A program made the translations under genes and the position numbers. The notes under the pieces were generated by a model. The model made no database searches and had not been told where the DNA came from. It worked only from the letters and a program-made list of their open reading frames with translations. Below are positions 7,886 to 16,185 of a stretch of 64,000 bases of DNA, in pieces (within the stretch, counting starts at the first letter, position 1; every line of letters begins with the position of its first letter). The stretch is from an uncultured Bacteroidales bacterium (GTDB taxonomy: Bacteria; Bacteroidota; Bacteroidia; Bacteroidales; UBA4417): assembly GCA_903879715.1 (NCBI GenBank), contig CAIRMR010000186.1, positions 1 through 64,000 of the forward strand, written 5' to 3'.

Positions 7886-9439
7886 ATGGAAAACGGAGTA
7901 ATATTGTGGGCTGACGATGAAATTGACCTTTTGAAACCTCATATTATGTTTCTGAAGGACAAAGGGTACGATGTGCTTACAACCAACAATGGTGACGAAG
8001 CAATTGACGTTTTAAAAGCCACAGTAGTTGATATCGTTTTTCTCGATGAGAACATGCCTGGATTGTCAGGTATAGAAACTCTTTCAATAATTAAAGCGAG
8101 CTATCCTAACTTGCCCGTGGTTATGATCACGAAAAGTGAGGAAGAGCATATTATGGAAGATGCCATAGGCGCCAGCATTTCCGATTACCTGATAAAACCG
8201 GTTAACCCGAAACAAATATTGCTGAGTGTAAAGAAAAACCTGGAAAACAAACGGCTTGTAAGTGAGAAGACCACGCATGCTTACCAGCAGCAATTCCGCA
8301 ACATTGGAATGGAGATCAGTAACCGGCTTGATTTTAACGAATGGACAGAAGTATATAAAAAACTTGTTTACTGGGAACTCGAACTCGAAAAAGCCCAGGA
8401 CCAGGGGATTGTCGATATAATGCGTTCGCAGAAAGATGAAGCCAACCAGGTTTTTTGCAAATATGTTGAGCGTAATTACCTCGACTGGCTGAATGGCAGA
8501 ACTGCTGAAAAACCTGTACAGTCGCATACACTGCTGCGTGAAAAAGTTTTCCCTCTGATAAAAGAAAATAGTTCGATGTTCCTGATTCTTATCGATAACC
8601 TTCGTTACGATCAGTGGAAAATGCTGCAGCCGATTTTTGAGGAATATTACCGCGTTGAACAGGACGATTTATATTACAGCATATTGCCGTCAACAACGCA
8701 ATATGCGCGCAATGCTTTGTTTTCAGGGCTTCTACCAAGTGAAATAGCAAAGAAATATCCAAAATACTGGGTGGATGAAGATGAGGAAGGCAGTAAAAAC
8801 CAGTTTGAAGGAGAACTCCTGGGTGAAAATTTAAAGCGGTTTGGTCACGATGTGAAATATTCCTACACCAAAATCCTGAACCTTACAGCAGGCCGCAAGT
8901 TATTGGATTCGCTACCCAACCTGATGGGAAACCGTTTCAATGTAATTGTCTACAATTTCGTTGATATGCTTTCACACGCCCGTACCGAGATGGAAGTAAT
9001 ACGCGAACTGGCTGATGATGAAGCCGCTTACCGCTCACTAACGGTAAGCTGGTTTGAACATTCTCCGCTGATGGATATTATTAAATTCCTCGCCGCCAAG
9101 AAAATTCCACTGATCATTACCACTGATCATGGTTCGGTCAGAGTGAATAACCCGGTAAAGGTTATTGGTGATCGAACCACGAATACCAATCTTAGGTATA
9201 AAAACGGGAAAAGTCTGAATTTTAATAAAAATGAAGTGTTTGAGGTAAAAAATCCTGCTGAAGCATTTCTGCCGCGGACGAATGTCAGCTCTGCTTATGT
9301 TTTCTGCCGGGGCGTTGATTTCTTCGCTTATCCAAACAACTATAACCACTATGTTTCGTATTACCGCGATACCATACAGCATGGAGGCATTTCGATGGAG
9401 GAACTAATGATACCTTTTATATACATGAAAGCAAAATAG
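7886..9439 (+). CDS. porX: PorX-type response regulator with PglZ domain
   Basis: A 517-residue protein with an N-terminal receiver domain (about 1-125; acidic pocket D10-D11, phospho-acceptor D54 in VFLDENMPG, lysine in DYLIKPVNP) joined to a PglZ domain of the alkaline phosphatase superfamily (about 200-510; metal-site motifs LIDNLRYDQW, SHARTEME and TTDHGSVRV). PorX is known as a two-component regulator needed for type IX secretion in Porphyromonas and relatives, and the PglZ domain has been reported to hydrolyse phosphate esters or oligonucleotides. No histidine kinase such as PorY is adjacent. T9SS cargo and PorP/SprF genes at 49-58 kb agree with this call. Start chosen at ATG 7886 because of the promoter position. 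Confidence 0.92.
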   Translation: MENGVILWADDEIDLLKPHIMFLKDKGYDVLTTNNGDEAIDVLKATVVDIVFLDENMPGLSGIETLSIIKASYPNLPVVMITKSEEEHIMEDAIGASISDYLIKPVNPKQILLSVKKNLENKRLVSEKTTHAYQQQFRNIGMEISNRLDFNEWTEVYKKLVYWELELEKAQDQGIVDIMRSQKDEANQVFCKYVERNYLDWLNGRTAEKPVQSHTLLREKVFPLIKENSSMFLILIDNLRYDQWKMLQPIFEEYYRVEQDDLYYSILPSTTQYARNALFSGLLPSEIAKKYPKYWVDEDEEGSKNQFEGELLGENLKRFGHDVKYSYTKILNLTAGRKLLDSLPNLMGNRFNVIVYNFVDMLSHARTEMEVIRELADDEAAYRSLTVSWFEHSPLMDIIKFLAAKKIPLIITTDHGSVRVNNPVKVIGDRTTNTNLRYKNGKSLNFNKNEVFEVKNPAEAFLPRTNVSSAYVFCRGVDFFAYPNNYNHYVSYYRDTIQHGGISMEELMIPFIYMKAK

Positions 9440-9644
9440 GCCGGAATTTTGAAATTGAAATATATCGGAACAGTAGGAGAGGAGAATGTATTGTGATCGT
9501 CTTTTGACATGAAGATTGATGTCGCAACAATAGCTTGGGTTTGTTTGTTATTGTTGAATCAAAACACTTTGCATTACTCTTTTCCGGCTTTTCCAATTTT
9601 ATTTTTTAGAAAGACTGAAAACAAAAATAATTTAACGGTTAAAA

Positions 9645-10064
9645 ATGGCAGAAATTTACACTTGTCAATCACCGGCTGAACTTAAATCAATTGCTTCTGC
9701 CCTGATTGAATATCATAAGGATAAAAGGATTTTCGCATTTCATGGTCAAATGGGTGCCGGGAAAACCACCTTTATCAAATCCATCTGCGAATATTTAAAT
9801 GTTACGGATTCTGTCAGTAGTCCTACATTTTCTATTGTAAATGAATACCTTACAACGGATTCAGGAAGCGTTTATCATTTTGATCTTTACAGGATTAAAT
9901 CCTGGACGGAGATGCTTGAAATCGGATACGAAGACTACTTTGACAGCGGTAATTATTGCTTACTGGAATGGCCCGAAAAAATTGTAAATTTGTTACCTGA
10001 AGAAACTGTGCACGTAGATATCGTTGTTTCACCGGATGGTAATTTGCGCACAATCACATTCTGA
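9645..10064 (+). CDS. tsaE: tRNA threonylcarbamoyladenosine biosynthesis ATPase
   Basis: TsaE is the small ATPase of the TsaB-TsaD-TsaE complex that makes t6A37 in ANN-decoding tRNAs. The 139-residue length is usual. Visible motifs are Walker A GQMGAGKTT (34-42), SSPTFSIVNEY, HFDLYRI and the late LLEWPEKI, all family hallmarks. It is cytoplasmic. It ends 19 bases before the alanine dehydrogenase gene, so the two are probably cotranscribed, a neighbourhood I recall from other Bacteroidota. Confidence 0.95.
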   Translation: MAEIYTCQSPAELKSIASALIEYHKDKRIFAFHGQMGAGKTTFIKSICEYLNVTDSVSSPTFSIVNEYLTTDSGSVYHFDLYRIKSWTEMLEIGYEDYFDSGNYCLLEWPEKIVNLLPEETVHVDIVVSPDGNLRTITF

Positions 10065-10083
10065 TTTTTGAAATGATAAGGTC

Positions 10084-11301
10084 ATGATACAAAATAACTA
10101 CTCGGGAATATTTCATTCAGGACAATTGATTCCGCAGGAGGAGCGGCTTGAAGTGCAGCGTGGACAGAAAAACCTTGTAATAGGAGTTCCGAAAGAATGC
10201 GCTTTTTCAGAGAACCGTATACCGCTTGATCCGGATGCTGTTGGATTGCTGGTTCATCACGGACACCAGGTGCTGATTGAGGCGGATGCCGGCAAAGCAG
10301 CTCACTTTCCCGATGCCGAATATGCCGAAATGGGTGGAGAAATTGTACACGATACCCGAAAGATATTTGGTGCTGATATCCTGCTTAAAATTGCTCCGCC
10401 TACCCTGGAAGAAATTGAAATGATGGGTCATAAGCAAACCGTTATTTCATCCATTCATACCTCAGCGATAAATGAGGAATATTTCAGGCGGTTGCTGGTA
10501 AAAAGAATTACTGCGCTGGCCTTCGAATATGTGCAGGACAAAGCCGGAACTTTTCCCGTAATCCGTGCCATGAGCGAAATTGCCGGAAATACATCTATGC
10601 TTGTTGCCGCCGAATATATGAGCAACCCCGAATATGGCCGGGGAAAAATGCTTGGCGGTTTTTCGGGTATTTCTCCTACTGAGGTTGTTATTTTAGGCGC
10701 AGGCACTGTTGGCGAATACGCGACAAGGGCCGCTCTTGGAATGGGCGCCTTCGTGAAAATCTTTGATAATTCCGTTTATAAGTTGCGCCGTCTCCAGAAT
10801 AACCTGAATACCAGGGTTTATACTTCGATGATTCAGCCACGTGTGTTATTGAACGCGCTACGTTCGGCCGATGTGGTTATTGGCGCAATACATACTGCTT
10901 ATGGACGCACACCCATAGTTGTAACCGAGGATATGGTTCAGCAAATGAAATCCGGAGCAGTTATTATTGATGTTAGCATCGACCAGGGCGGGTGTTTCGA
11001 AACTTCTGAAGTAACTGACCATCGTAATCCTGTTTTCAAGAAATACGATGTAACTCATTATTGTGTGCCGAACATTGCCTCGAAAGTGCCTCATACTGCC
11101 TCATATGCATTAAGTAATTTTCTTTCGCCCATACTCCTGCGTTTTGGCGAAGAAGGCGGCGTTGAAAAGGTATTGCATTCCGATTACGGAATCCGCCAGG
11201 GCGCTTATCTTTACAATGGCATTTCAACTAATAAATATCTCAGCGATTCATTTCATCTTCCTTTCCAGGATATCAATCTTCTGATGGCTGCCTTCAGGTA
11301 A
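10084..11301 (+). CDS. ald: Alanine dehydrogenase
   Basis: A 405-residue NAD-dependent dehydrogenase of the alanine dehydrogenase/PNT family, converting L-alanine to pyruvate and ammonia. The N-terminal substrate domain has GVPKECAFSENRIPL (34-48), K102 in LLKIAPP and H125 in SSIHTSA as likely catalytic residues. The Rossmann motif LGAGTVGEYA is at about 204-213, followed by an acidic residue in KIFD that would bind NAD ribose. It is some 30 residues longer at the N terminus than typical alanine dehydrogenases. Related N5-(carboxyethyl)ornithine synthases cannot be fully excluded. It follows tsaE closely. Confidence 0.88.
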   Translation: MIQNNYSGIFHSGQLIPQEERLEVQRGQKNLVIGVPKECAFSENRIPLDPDAVGLLVHHGHQVLIEADAGKAAHFPDAEYAEMGGEIVHDTRKIFGADILLKIAPPTLEEIEMMGHKQTVISSIHTSAINEEYFRRLLVKRITALAFEYVQDKAGTFPVIRAMSEIAGNTSMLVAAEYMSNPEYGRGKMLGGFSGISPTEVVILGAGTVGEYATRAALGMGAFVKIFDNSVYKLRRLQNNLNTRVYTSMIQPRVLLNALRSADVVIGAIHTAYGRTPIVVTEDMVQQMKSGAVIIDVSIDQGGCFETSEVTDHRNPVFKKYDVTHYCVPNIASKVPHTASYALSNFLSPILLRFGEEGGVEKVLHSDYGIRQGAYLYNGISTNKYLSDSFHLPFQDINLLMAAFR

Positions 11302-11366
11302 AAAAACTTGTAAACATTAAGAAATTCTATTTGGTTTACCGCTTATTTGCGGAATTTAATTCTTTT

Positions 11367-13721
11367 ATGCGAAATTTTCTTTCCCTTTTTGTACTCATAT
11401 TATTTCTTCTGACTTCTAATGTCAGCAAAGCCGGTTCTGCCGAAAACGACCTGGCCAGAGTGACTTTGAGCGGGTATGTTCACGACCAGTCGAATGGGGA
11501 ATTACTCATTGGTGTCACTGTGTATTGCATCGAACTGAAAACCGGCGCTGTTTCCAATATGTATGGATTTTATTCGTTAAGTCTTGCTCCGGGAAAGTAT
11601 ACCATCCGTTATTCGTATGTTGGTTTTAATTCGCAGGAAAAGGAAATCAGGATTGATAAAAACCTGACTTTGGATATCAACCTGTCACTAGCTGAGTCAG
11701 TGCTCGGCGAAGTTGTAATTACGGGAAAGCGTACTGACGAGAATGTGCGTGCCCCTGAAATGAGTCTTGTGAAAATGGATATGAAAACCATTCGCAAAGT
11801 GCCTGCCTTATTAGGAGAAATAGATATAATAAAAGTACTTCAGCTACTTCCGGGGGTGCAATCAACCAGTGAAGGCTCTACCGGTTTTAGTGTTCGTGGC
11901 GGGAACTCTGATCAGAATCTTATCCTTCTCGATGAAGCCACTATTCACAACGCTTCGCATCTGATGGGATTCTTTTCGGTGTTTAATAATGATGCTATTA
12001 AGGATGTCACGCTTTATAAAGGAGATATTCCCGCTGCTTATGGCGGAAGGCTTTCATCCTTACTCGATGTGAGGATGAAGGATGGCAACGCAAAAAAAAT
12101 ATCTGGAACCGGCAGCATTGGTACAGTTTCGAGCAAGCTTACGCTCGAAGGACCTATTATTAAGGATCGCACAACTTTTCTGGTTTCCGGTCGGCGGACG
12201 TATGCTGATTTGTTCCTGCCTTTCGCAAAAGACAAAGAAGTTCGCAATAACAAGCTTTATTTTTATGATTTGAACCTGAAATTGACACATGTTATCAACG
12301 AAAATAACAGAATGTACCTATCAGGTTATGCCGGGCACGATACATTTAAAAATCAATTCGCATCAATGGGATTTGGTAACCAGACCGGATTGATACGCTG
12401 GAACCATCTTTTCTCAAAGAAGCTTTTCTTTAATCTCAGCCTGATTTATTCAAATTATAATTATGAGCTGGGAACGCCTGAAGGTGATGCGAATTCGTTT
12501 AAATGGACTTCGAAAATGCGTGATTATTCTGCGCGATTCGATTTTTCTTATTACCTGTCGGATAAGCATATGATTCGATATGGAGCTACAACGATGTATC
12601 ATGAGTTCTTTCCCGGAACGGCAAGCGGCCTGGGCAGCGAAAGTGCTTTTACCGAATTTAAATTACCGGCTGAGTATGCACTTGAACACAGCCTTTATGG
12701 ATCGGATGAATACAAGCTAAATCCGAAACTTACCCTTAAATATGGAATCCGGTTCGCTTTGTTTCAGAATATTGGTCCGGGAACCTATTATAATTATGAC
12801 AAGGACTATACTCCAATTGATAGCACAGTATATAAGAAAGGCGATTTGTTTAATTCATATGCCAGCTTTGAGCCACGTTTTGCTTTTACATACCTGGTAA
12901 ATGATATATCATCCATAAAAGGTAGCTATTCACATGCGGCACAGTTTCTAACGCTTGCGCAAAACTCCACTGCCGGAACTCCGCTCGATATCTGGTTCCC
13001 GGCTACTCCAAATGTAAAACCGCAGGTTTGTGACCAGGTTGCGATGGGATATTTTCGGAATTTTCACAAAAATATGTATGAAGCTTCCGTTGAAGTTTAT
13101 TATAAAAAATACAGGAATGTAATTGACTTCCGCGATCATGCGTCATTGCTGCTAAATCAATATATTGAAGGAGAATTGCGTATTGGTACAGGATACTCGT
13201 ACGGTGTGGAAACCATGCTGAGGAAAAATGAAGGAATTCTAACCGGTTGGGTAAGTTATACTTATTCACGGGCTTTTCGCGTAATTCCCGAAATTAACAG
13301 TGGCAACAGGTATAATGCCCCTTATGATAAACCTCACGCTGTTAATATTGTCTTGAATTATGATTTCTCTAAACGGGTTTCAGCTTCAGCTACCTGGGTT
13401 TACGCAACAGGCCTTCCTGTCACTTTTCCAACTGGCAGGGCAGTTATCGGGAATGCTGTTATCCCTATTTACTCCAACCGCAATGCCTACAGGATGCCTG
13501 ATTACCATCGAATGGATTTATCAGTTTCGCTCAAAGGAAAGAATAAAGCAGGTAAAAAATGGCATGGAGAATGGAATCTGTCCGTGTATAATGCTTATAA
13601 CAGGCATAATGCATGGTCAATCAGTTTTACCCAGGATGCTGTGGATCCAAATGTTACTTATGCTGAAAAAACTTATCTTTTTGCTGTAATTCCGGCATTG
13701 ACGTATAATTTCAAATTTTAA
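11367..13721 (+). CDS. TonB-dependent receptor with carboxypeptidase-like N-terminal domain
   Basis: An outer-membrane receptor of about 784 residues. After a signal peptide (MRNFLSLFVLILFLL..SKA) comes a CarboxypepD-regulatory-like beta domain (about 35-120), a plug domain (about 125-250; FSVRGGNSDQNLILLDEA, YKGDIPAAYGGRLSSLLDV) and a 22-strand-type barrel ending in an aromatic residue (YNFKF). Such proteins import ligands using TonB energy. The ATG at 11367 is preferred over the TTG at 11331 because it starts the signal peptide. The DUF4249 lipoprotein gene follows 139 bases later; this receptor/DUF4249 pairing recurs in Bacteroidota. The ligand is unknown. Confidence 0.92.
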   Translation: MRNFLSLFVLILFLLTSNVSKAGSAENDLARVTLSGYVHDQSNGELLIGVTVYCIELKTGAVSNMYGFYSLSLAPGKYTIRYSYVGFNSQEKEIRIDKNLTLDINLSLAESVLGEVVITGKRTDENVRAPEMSLVKMDMKTIRKVPALLGEIDIIKVLQLLPGVQSTSEGSTGFSVRGGNSDQNLILLDEATIHNASHLMGFFSVFNNDAIKDVTLYKGDIPAAYGGRLSSLLDVRMKDGNAKKISGTGSIGTVSSKLTLEGPIIKDRTTFLVSGRRTYADLFLPFAKDKEVRNNKLYFYDLNLKLTHVINENNRMYLSGYAGHDTFKNQFASMGFGNQTGLIRWNHLFSKKLFFNLSLIYSNYNYELGTPEGDANSFKWTSKMRDYSARFDFSYYLSDKHMIRYGATTMYHEFFPGTASGLGSESAFTEFKLPAEYALEHSLYGSDEYKLNPKLTLKYGIRFALFQNIGPGTYYNYDKDYTPIDSTVYKKGDLFNSYASFEPRFAFTYLVNDISSIKGSYSHAAQFLTLAQNSTAGTPLDIWFPATPNVKPQVCDQVAMGYFRNFHKNMYEASVEVYYKKYRNVIDFRDHASLLLNQYIEGELRIGTGYSYGVETMLRKNEGILTGWVSYTYSRAFRVIPEINSGNRYNAPYDKPHAVNIVLNYDFSKRVSASATWVYATGLPVTFPTGRAVIGNAVIPIYSNRNAYRMPDYHRMDLSVSLKGKNKAGKKWHGEWNLSVYNAYNRHNAWSISFTQDAVDPNVTYAEKTYLFAVIPALTYNFKF

Positions 13722-13771
13722 TGTTTATGGTTTGGGGAAATATGAATACAAATTTTAATTTTTTGGCGAGC

Positions 13772-13795
13772 AGAGACGCGAGGCATCGCGTCTCT
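13772..13795. repeat. REP-like perfect palindrome between receptor and lipoprotein genes
   Basis: AGAGACGCGA, four-base loop GGCA, then TCGCGTCTCT: ten perfectly paired bases, with GGCG/CGCC as an outer pair. The sequence type (AGAGACGCGA..TCGCGTCTCT) is one I recall as a dispersed palindrome in several phyla. It lacks a T tract, so it is more likely a repeat than a terminator, although it could stabilise the 3' end of the receptor mRNA. Confidence 0.7.
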
Positions 13796-13860
13796 ACGCC
13801 TTTAAATATAAATTTGTTTCCCAACCCCAAATCCCAAAAACCTAACCCCTTTTTTCTCAC

Positions 13861-14715
13861 ATGAGATACGTTAAATCAATCATAATAATTTTCCTCCTTA
13901 CGATACTGGTATTTTCCTGTACCGAAAAAATTGATATTCAACTGGATGATAGTTACACCCGTTTAATCGTTGAAGGTTCCATTACCACCGATACAATGGT
14001 TCAAACCGTTATACTCAGTACAACTTCCAGTTATTACTATAACGAGCCTGCTCCAATGGTTTCTGGTGCACAGCTTAGTATTTCGGACGGTACGCAAACA
14101 TTTAACCTGCACGAAGATTCAGCAGGAGTATACCGGACTGAACCTTCCGTTTATGGTGTTGCCGGACAGACTTATACATTAAGCATCAAACTTGAAAAAT
14201 CGATAGGCGGATATACTGACTATACAGCCATTTCAAAACTAAATCCGATTGTCCCTCTTGATTCGGTAAGTCTGCTCTTTCATCCCGATTGGGCTAAAAA
14301 TGGAATCTGGGAAGTGAAATGTTATGTGCAGGAACCTCCGACAATTGATTTTTACCGTTTCCTGATATTGAAGAACCGTATGTTACTTACCGATACTTTA
14401 AATGAGTGGTTTGTTACGGATGATAAATTCTTCAACGGGAACTATACCAATGGAGCTACCGTTGCCTACCTTCAGCAGGGTTCAGTCAGGGATGGGTTAG
14501 CACCCGGTGACACAGTAACGGTAGAAGTAAACAGTATTGGAAAGGAATATTTTAATTTTATAACAGAAGCCCAGACTGAGCTGCGTGGTTCAAATCCATT
14601 GTTCAGTGGTCCTTCGGCCAATGTTAAGGGGAATATTAACAATGGAGCTGTAGGTTTTTTTGCTGCTTATTCCACTACCCGGTCGTATACTCTTGCGCCT
14701 GAGTTTAAGAAATAA
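13861..14715 (+). CDS. DUF4249-type lipoprotein
   Basis: A 284-residue protein with a short signal peptide and lipobox (LVFSC, Cys near residue 20), so it is probably lipidated and anchored to the outer membrane. Beta-rich sequence follows, with VEGSITTDTMVQTVILSTTS near the start as in DUF4249 proteins. DUF4249 proteins are encoded next to TonB receptors with a carboxypeptidase-like domain, as here; a role as surface partner of the receptor, similar to SusD in concept, is inference. The frame ends in YTLAPEFKK. The following spacer is filled by repeats. Confidence 0.82.
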   Translation: MRYVKSIIIIFLLTILVFSCTEKIDIQLDDSYTRLIVEGSITTDTMVQTVILSTTSSYYYNEPAPMVSGAQLSISDGTQTFNLHEDSAGVYRTEPSVYGVAGQTYTLSIKLEKSIGGYTDYTAISKLNPIVPLDSVSLLFHPDWAKNGIWEVKCYVQEPPTIDFYRFLILKNRMLLTDTLNEWFVTDDKFFNGNYTNGATVAYLQQGSVRDGLAPGDTVTVEVNSIGKEYFNFITEAQTELRGSNPLFSGPSANVKGNINNGAVGFFAAYSTTRSYTLAPEFKK

Positions 14716-14724
14716 GTGAATAGT

Positions 14725-14785
14725 GTCGCTTCGTTTTGCTTCACTCCGTTTGCAATGACAACTAGCAATGACAGCTACCAATGAC
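14725..14785. repeat. Dispersed repeat that encodes spurious CHCKRSEAK-type peptides
   Basis: The minus strand contains TGTCATTG three times, followed by CAAACGGAGTGAAGCAAAACG. This is a sequence type I recall from many genomes as a short interspersed repeat, often mis-annotated as peptides with CHCxRSEA. It lies directly after the DUF4249 stop codon. Confidence 0.5.
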
Positions 14786-15009
14786 AGTGAATAGTGAATA
14801 GCAAATACTGAATAAAGAACAAAAAATAACGAATTACGAATTACGAATTACGATTTACGATTTACGATTTACGATTTACGAATAACGAATTACGATTTAC
14901 GATTTACGATTTACGAATTACGAATTACGAATTACGATTTACGATTTACGAATAACGATTTACGATTTACGAATAACGAATATCGAACAACGAACAACGA
15001 ATAACGAAT
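14786..15009. repeat. Heptamer tandem array, 32 units
   Basis: The spacer between the DUF4249 gene and the next gene is a continuous 7-bp periodic array. From 14829 the units are almost all ACGAATT, ACGATTT or ACGAATA (26 units, 182 bases); the preceding 14786-14827 is in the same phase with units such as AGTGAAT and AGCAAAT. No unit is inserted or lost from phase. It fills nearly the whole 339-base gap between genes; no gene is visible in it. Confidence 0.95.
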
Positions 15010-15054
15010 AACTTATCCGGTTCCCTATCCCTTTAACGAAATTCCAGGATATCT

Positions 15055-15624
15055 ATGCACGATATTGAACCCTATTATAACTGGCACAGCCTTTACCTTG
15101 CTTCTGAGGATGAGCGCTCCCCTTTTTACGGGCGTGAATACAGTGAATTTGAATTTACCGGCAAGGTTTATAATTATCTTATTCATCCGCAATGGGATTA
15201 CATTGGTTCCGAAACCCTGTATGTGAAATTGCTTTTTACCGATTATGAAAAAGGATATTGCATTATTGAATTAATAGGCGAGTGGAACGATTGTCTGTAC
15301 AACGATATTATGTTTCTCTACCGCAATGTAATAGAAACCTTGCTTGAAAACAGTATCACAAAATACATTCTGATTGGCGAAAATGTGCTTAACTTTCATT
15401 ACTCCGACAACGATTATTACCAGGAATGGTTTGATGAACTGGAAGACGGCTGGATCGTTTGCCTCAATTTCCGTGGCCATGTAATTCAGGAATTCGAAGC
15501 CGGGCACCTGGATTATTATATGGCGATGGGTGGAAACTTTGATATTTTGCCCTGGCGTACAGCTTCGCCGCAAAAACTGTTTCTTGTGGTGGAACAATTG
15601 ATCACACGGAGACTGAATATGTGA
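15055..15624 (+). CDS. Conserved-type hypothetical protein, tyrosine- and acid-rich
   Basis: A 189-residue soluble protein without signal peptide, rich in Tyr, Asp, Glu and Trp (for example NDYYQEWFDELEDGW near residues 120-134). I recall similar unannotated proteins in Bacteroidota but cannot name a family or function. The frame is clearly coding: good length, ATG start at 15055, and amino-acid composition of a folded protein with alternating hydrophobic strands (YVKLLFTDYEKGYCIIELIG). It sits between two repeat-filled spacers (7-bp array upstream, GGGGCGA-type units downstream) and is followed by acylphosphatase on the same strand. Confidence 0.75.
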   Translation: MHDIEPYYNWHSLYLASEDERSPFYGREYSEFEFTGKVYNYLIHPQWDYIGSETLYVKLLFTDYEKGYCIIELIGEWNDCLYNDIMFLYRNVIETLLENSITKYILIGENVLNFHYSDNDYYQEWFDELEDGWIVCLNFRGHVIQEFEAGHLDYYMAMGGNFDILPWRTASPQKLFLVVEQLITRRLNM

Positions 15625-15690
15625 TGAGGGGCGACAAGGCGAGGGGCGAAATGGCGAGGGGCGATAAGGCGACAAAATAGGGGCGAATAG
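15624..15690. repeat. GGGGCGA-type 7/8-bp repeat
   Basis: Units GGGGCGAC, AAGGCGA, GGGGCGAA, ATGGCGA, GGGGCGAT and AAGGCGAC follow each other directly, starting at the stop codon of the hypothetical gene. The same unit family reappears at 18950-19060. Confidence 0.75.
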
Positions 15691-15792
15691 TAATTATCAT
15701 ACTGCGAAATTCGAATTTTGAACATGGATATCAGAGTAGAGATAATTTGTGAATTTTAATTCAGGACATACGTTTTACAAAATGTTTATACT

Positions 15793-16062
15793 ATGAAACG
15801 ATCCGTAATCCTAACCATCCATGGTCACGTACAAGGCGTCGGTTTCAGGTATTTTGTTATGAAAGAGGCTGAAAAGTTTGGTATTAGCGGTTTTGTAAAA
15901 AACCAGATGAATGGAAATGTGTATGTCGAAGCCGAAGGCCATTCCGAATTGCTGGAATTATTTATTCAAGCATGTAAACAAGGTCCATCACATGCATGGA
16001 TAGAAAAGGTTGATATCCAATATTGCCCTGTTCAGAATTTCAAAGGATTTCAAAAGAACTAA
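15793..16062 (+). CDS. acyP: Acylphosphatase
   Basis: An 89-residue protein with the full acylphosphatase signature: GHVQGVGFRYFVMKEA near residues 10-25 (catalytic arginine R18 in FR) and GISGFVKNQMNGNVYVEAEG (residues 30-49, catalytic Asn N37 or N41 region). It hydrolyses acyl phosphates such as acetyl phosphate and carbamoyl phosphate in the cytoplasm. A possible promoter, TTG at 15747 and TACGTTTT at 15769, is imperfect. The gene is convergent with the hcp-like gene, with a long palindrome between the two. Confidence 0.93.
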   Translation: MKRSVILTIHGHVQGVGFRYFVMKEAEKFGISGFVKNQMNGNVYVEAEGHSELLELFIQACKQGPSHAWIEKVDIQYCPVQNFKGFQKN

Positions 16063-16119
16063 TCTGATATTTAGGGAAATTTGGTTGTCGGTATTAAAAA
16101 AAGAATATTGATAAAACTT

Positions 16120-16161
16120 GAATTGTAACTATTTAGTCAATATGCTAAACAGTTACAATTC
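16120..16161. terminator. Long hairpin between convergent acylphosphatase and hcp-like genes
   Basis: GAATTGTAACT (16120-16130) pairs with AGTTACAATTC (16151-16161), and TTTAG with CTAAA inside it, giving 17 positions per arm with a single mismatch and an 8-base loop. No T tract follows, so it is either an unusual bidirectional terminator or a palindromic repeat. Confidence 0.5.
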
Positions 16162-16185
16162 AGATAATTGATTCAGATTGGGCTT

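Noticed and set aside
7886-9439. BREX or other PglZ-based phage defence system
   Set aside because: The PglZ domain is fused to a receiver domain as in PorX, and no other BREX gene (pglX, brxC) is near.
14590-14781. 63-codon minus-strand frame with CHCKRSEAKRSD
   Set aside because: It comes from a dispersed repeat known to create such spurious peptides and overlaps the DUF4249 gene.
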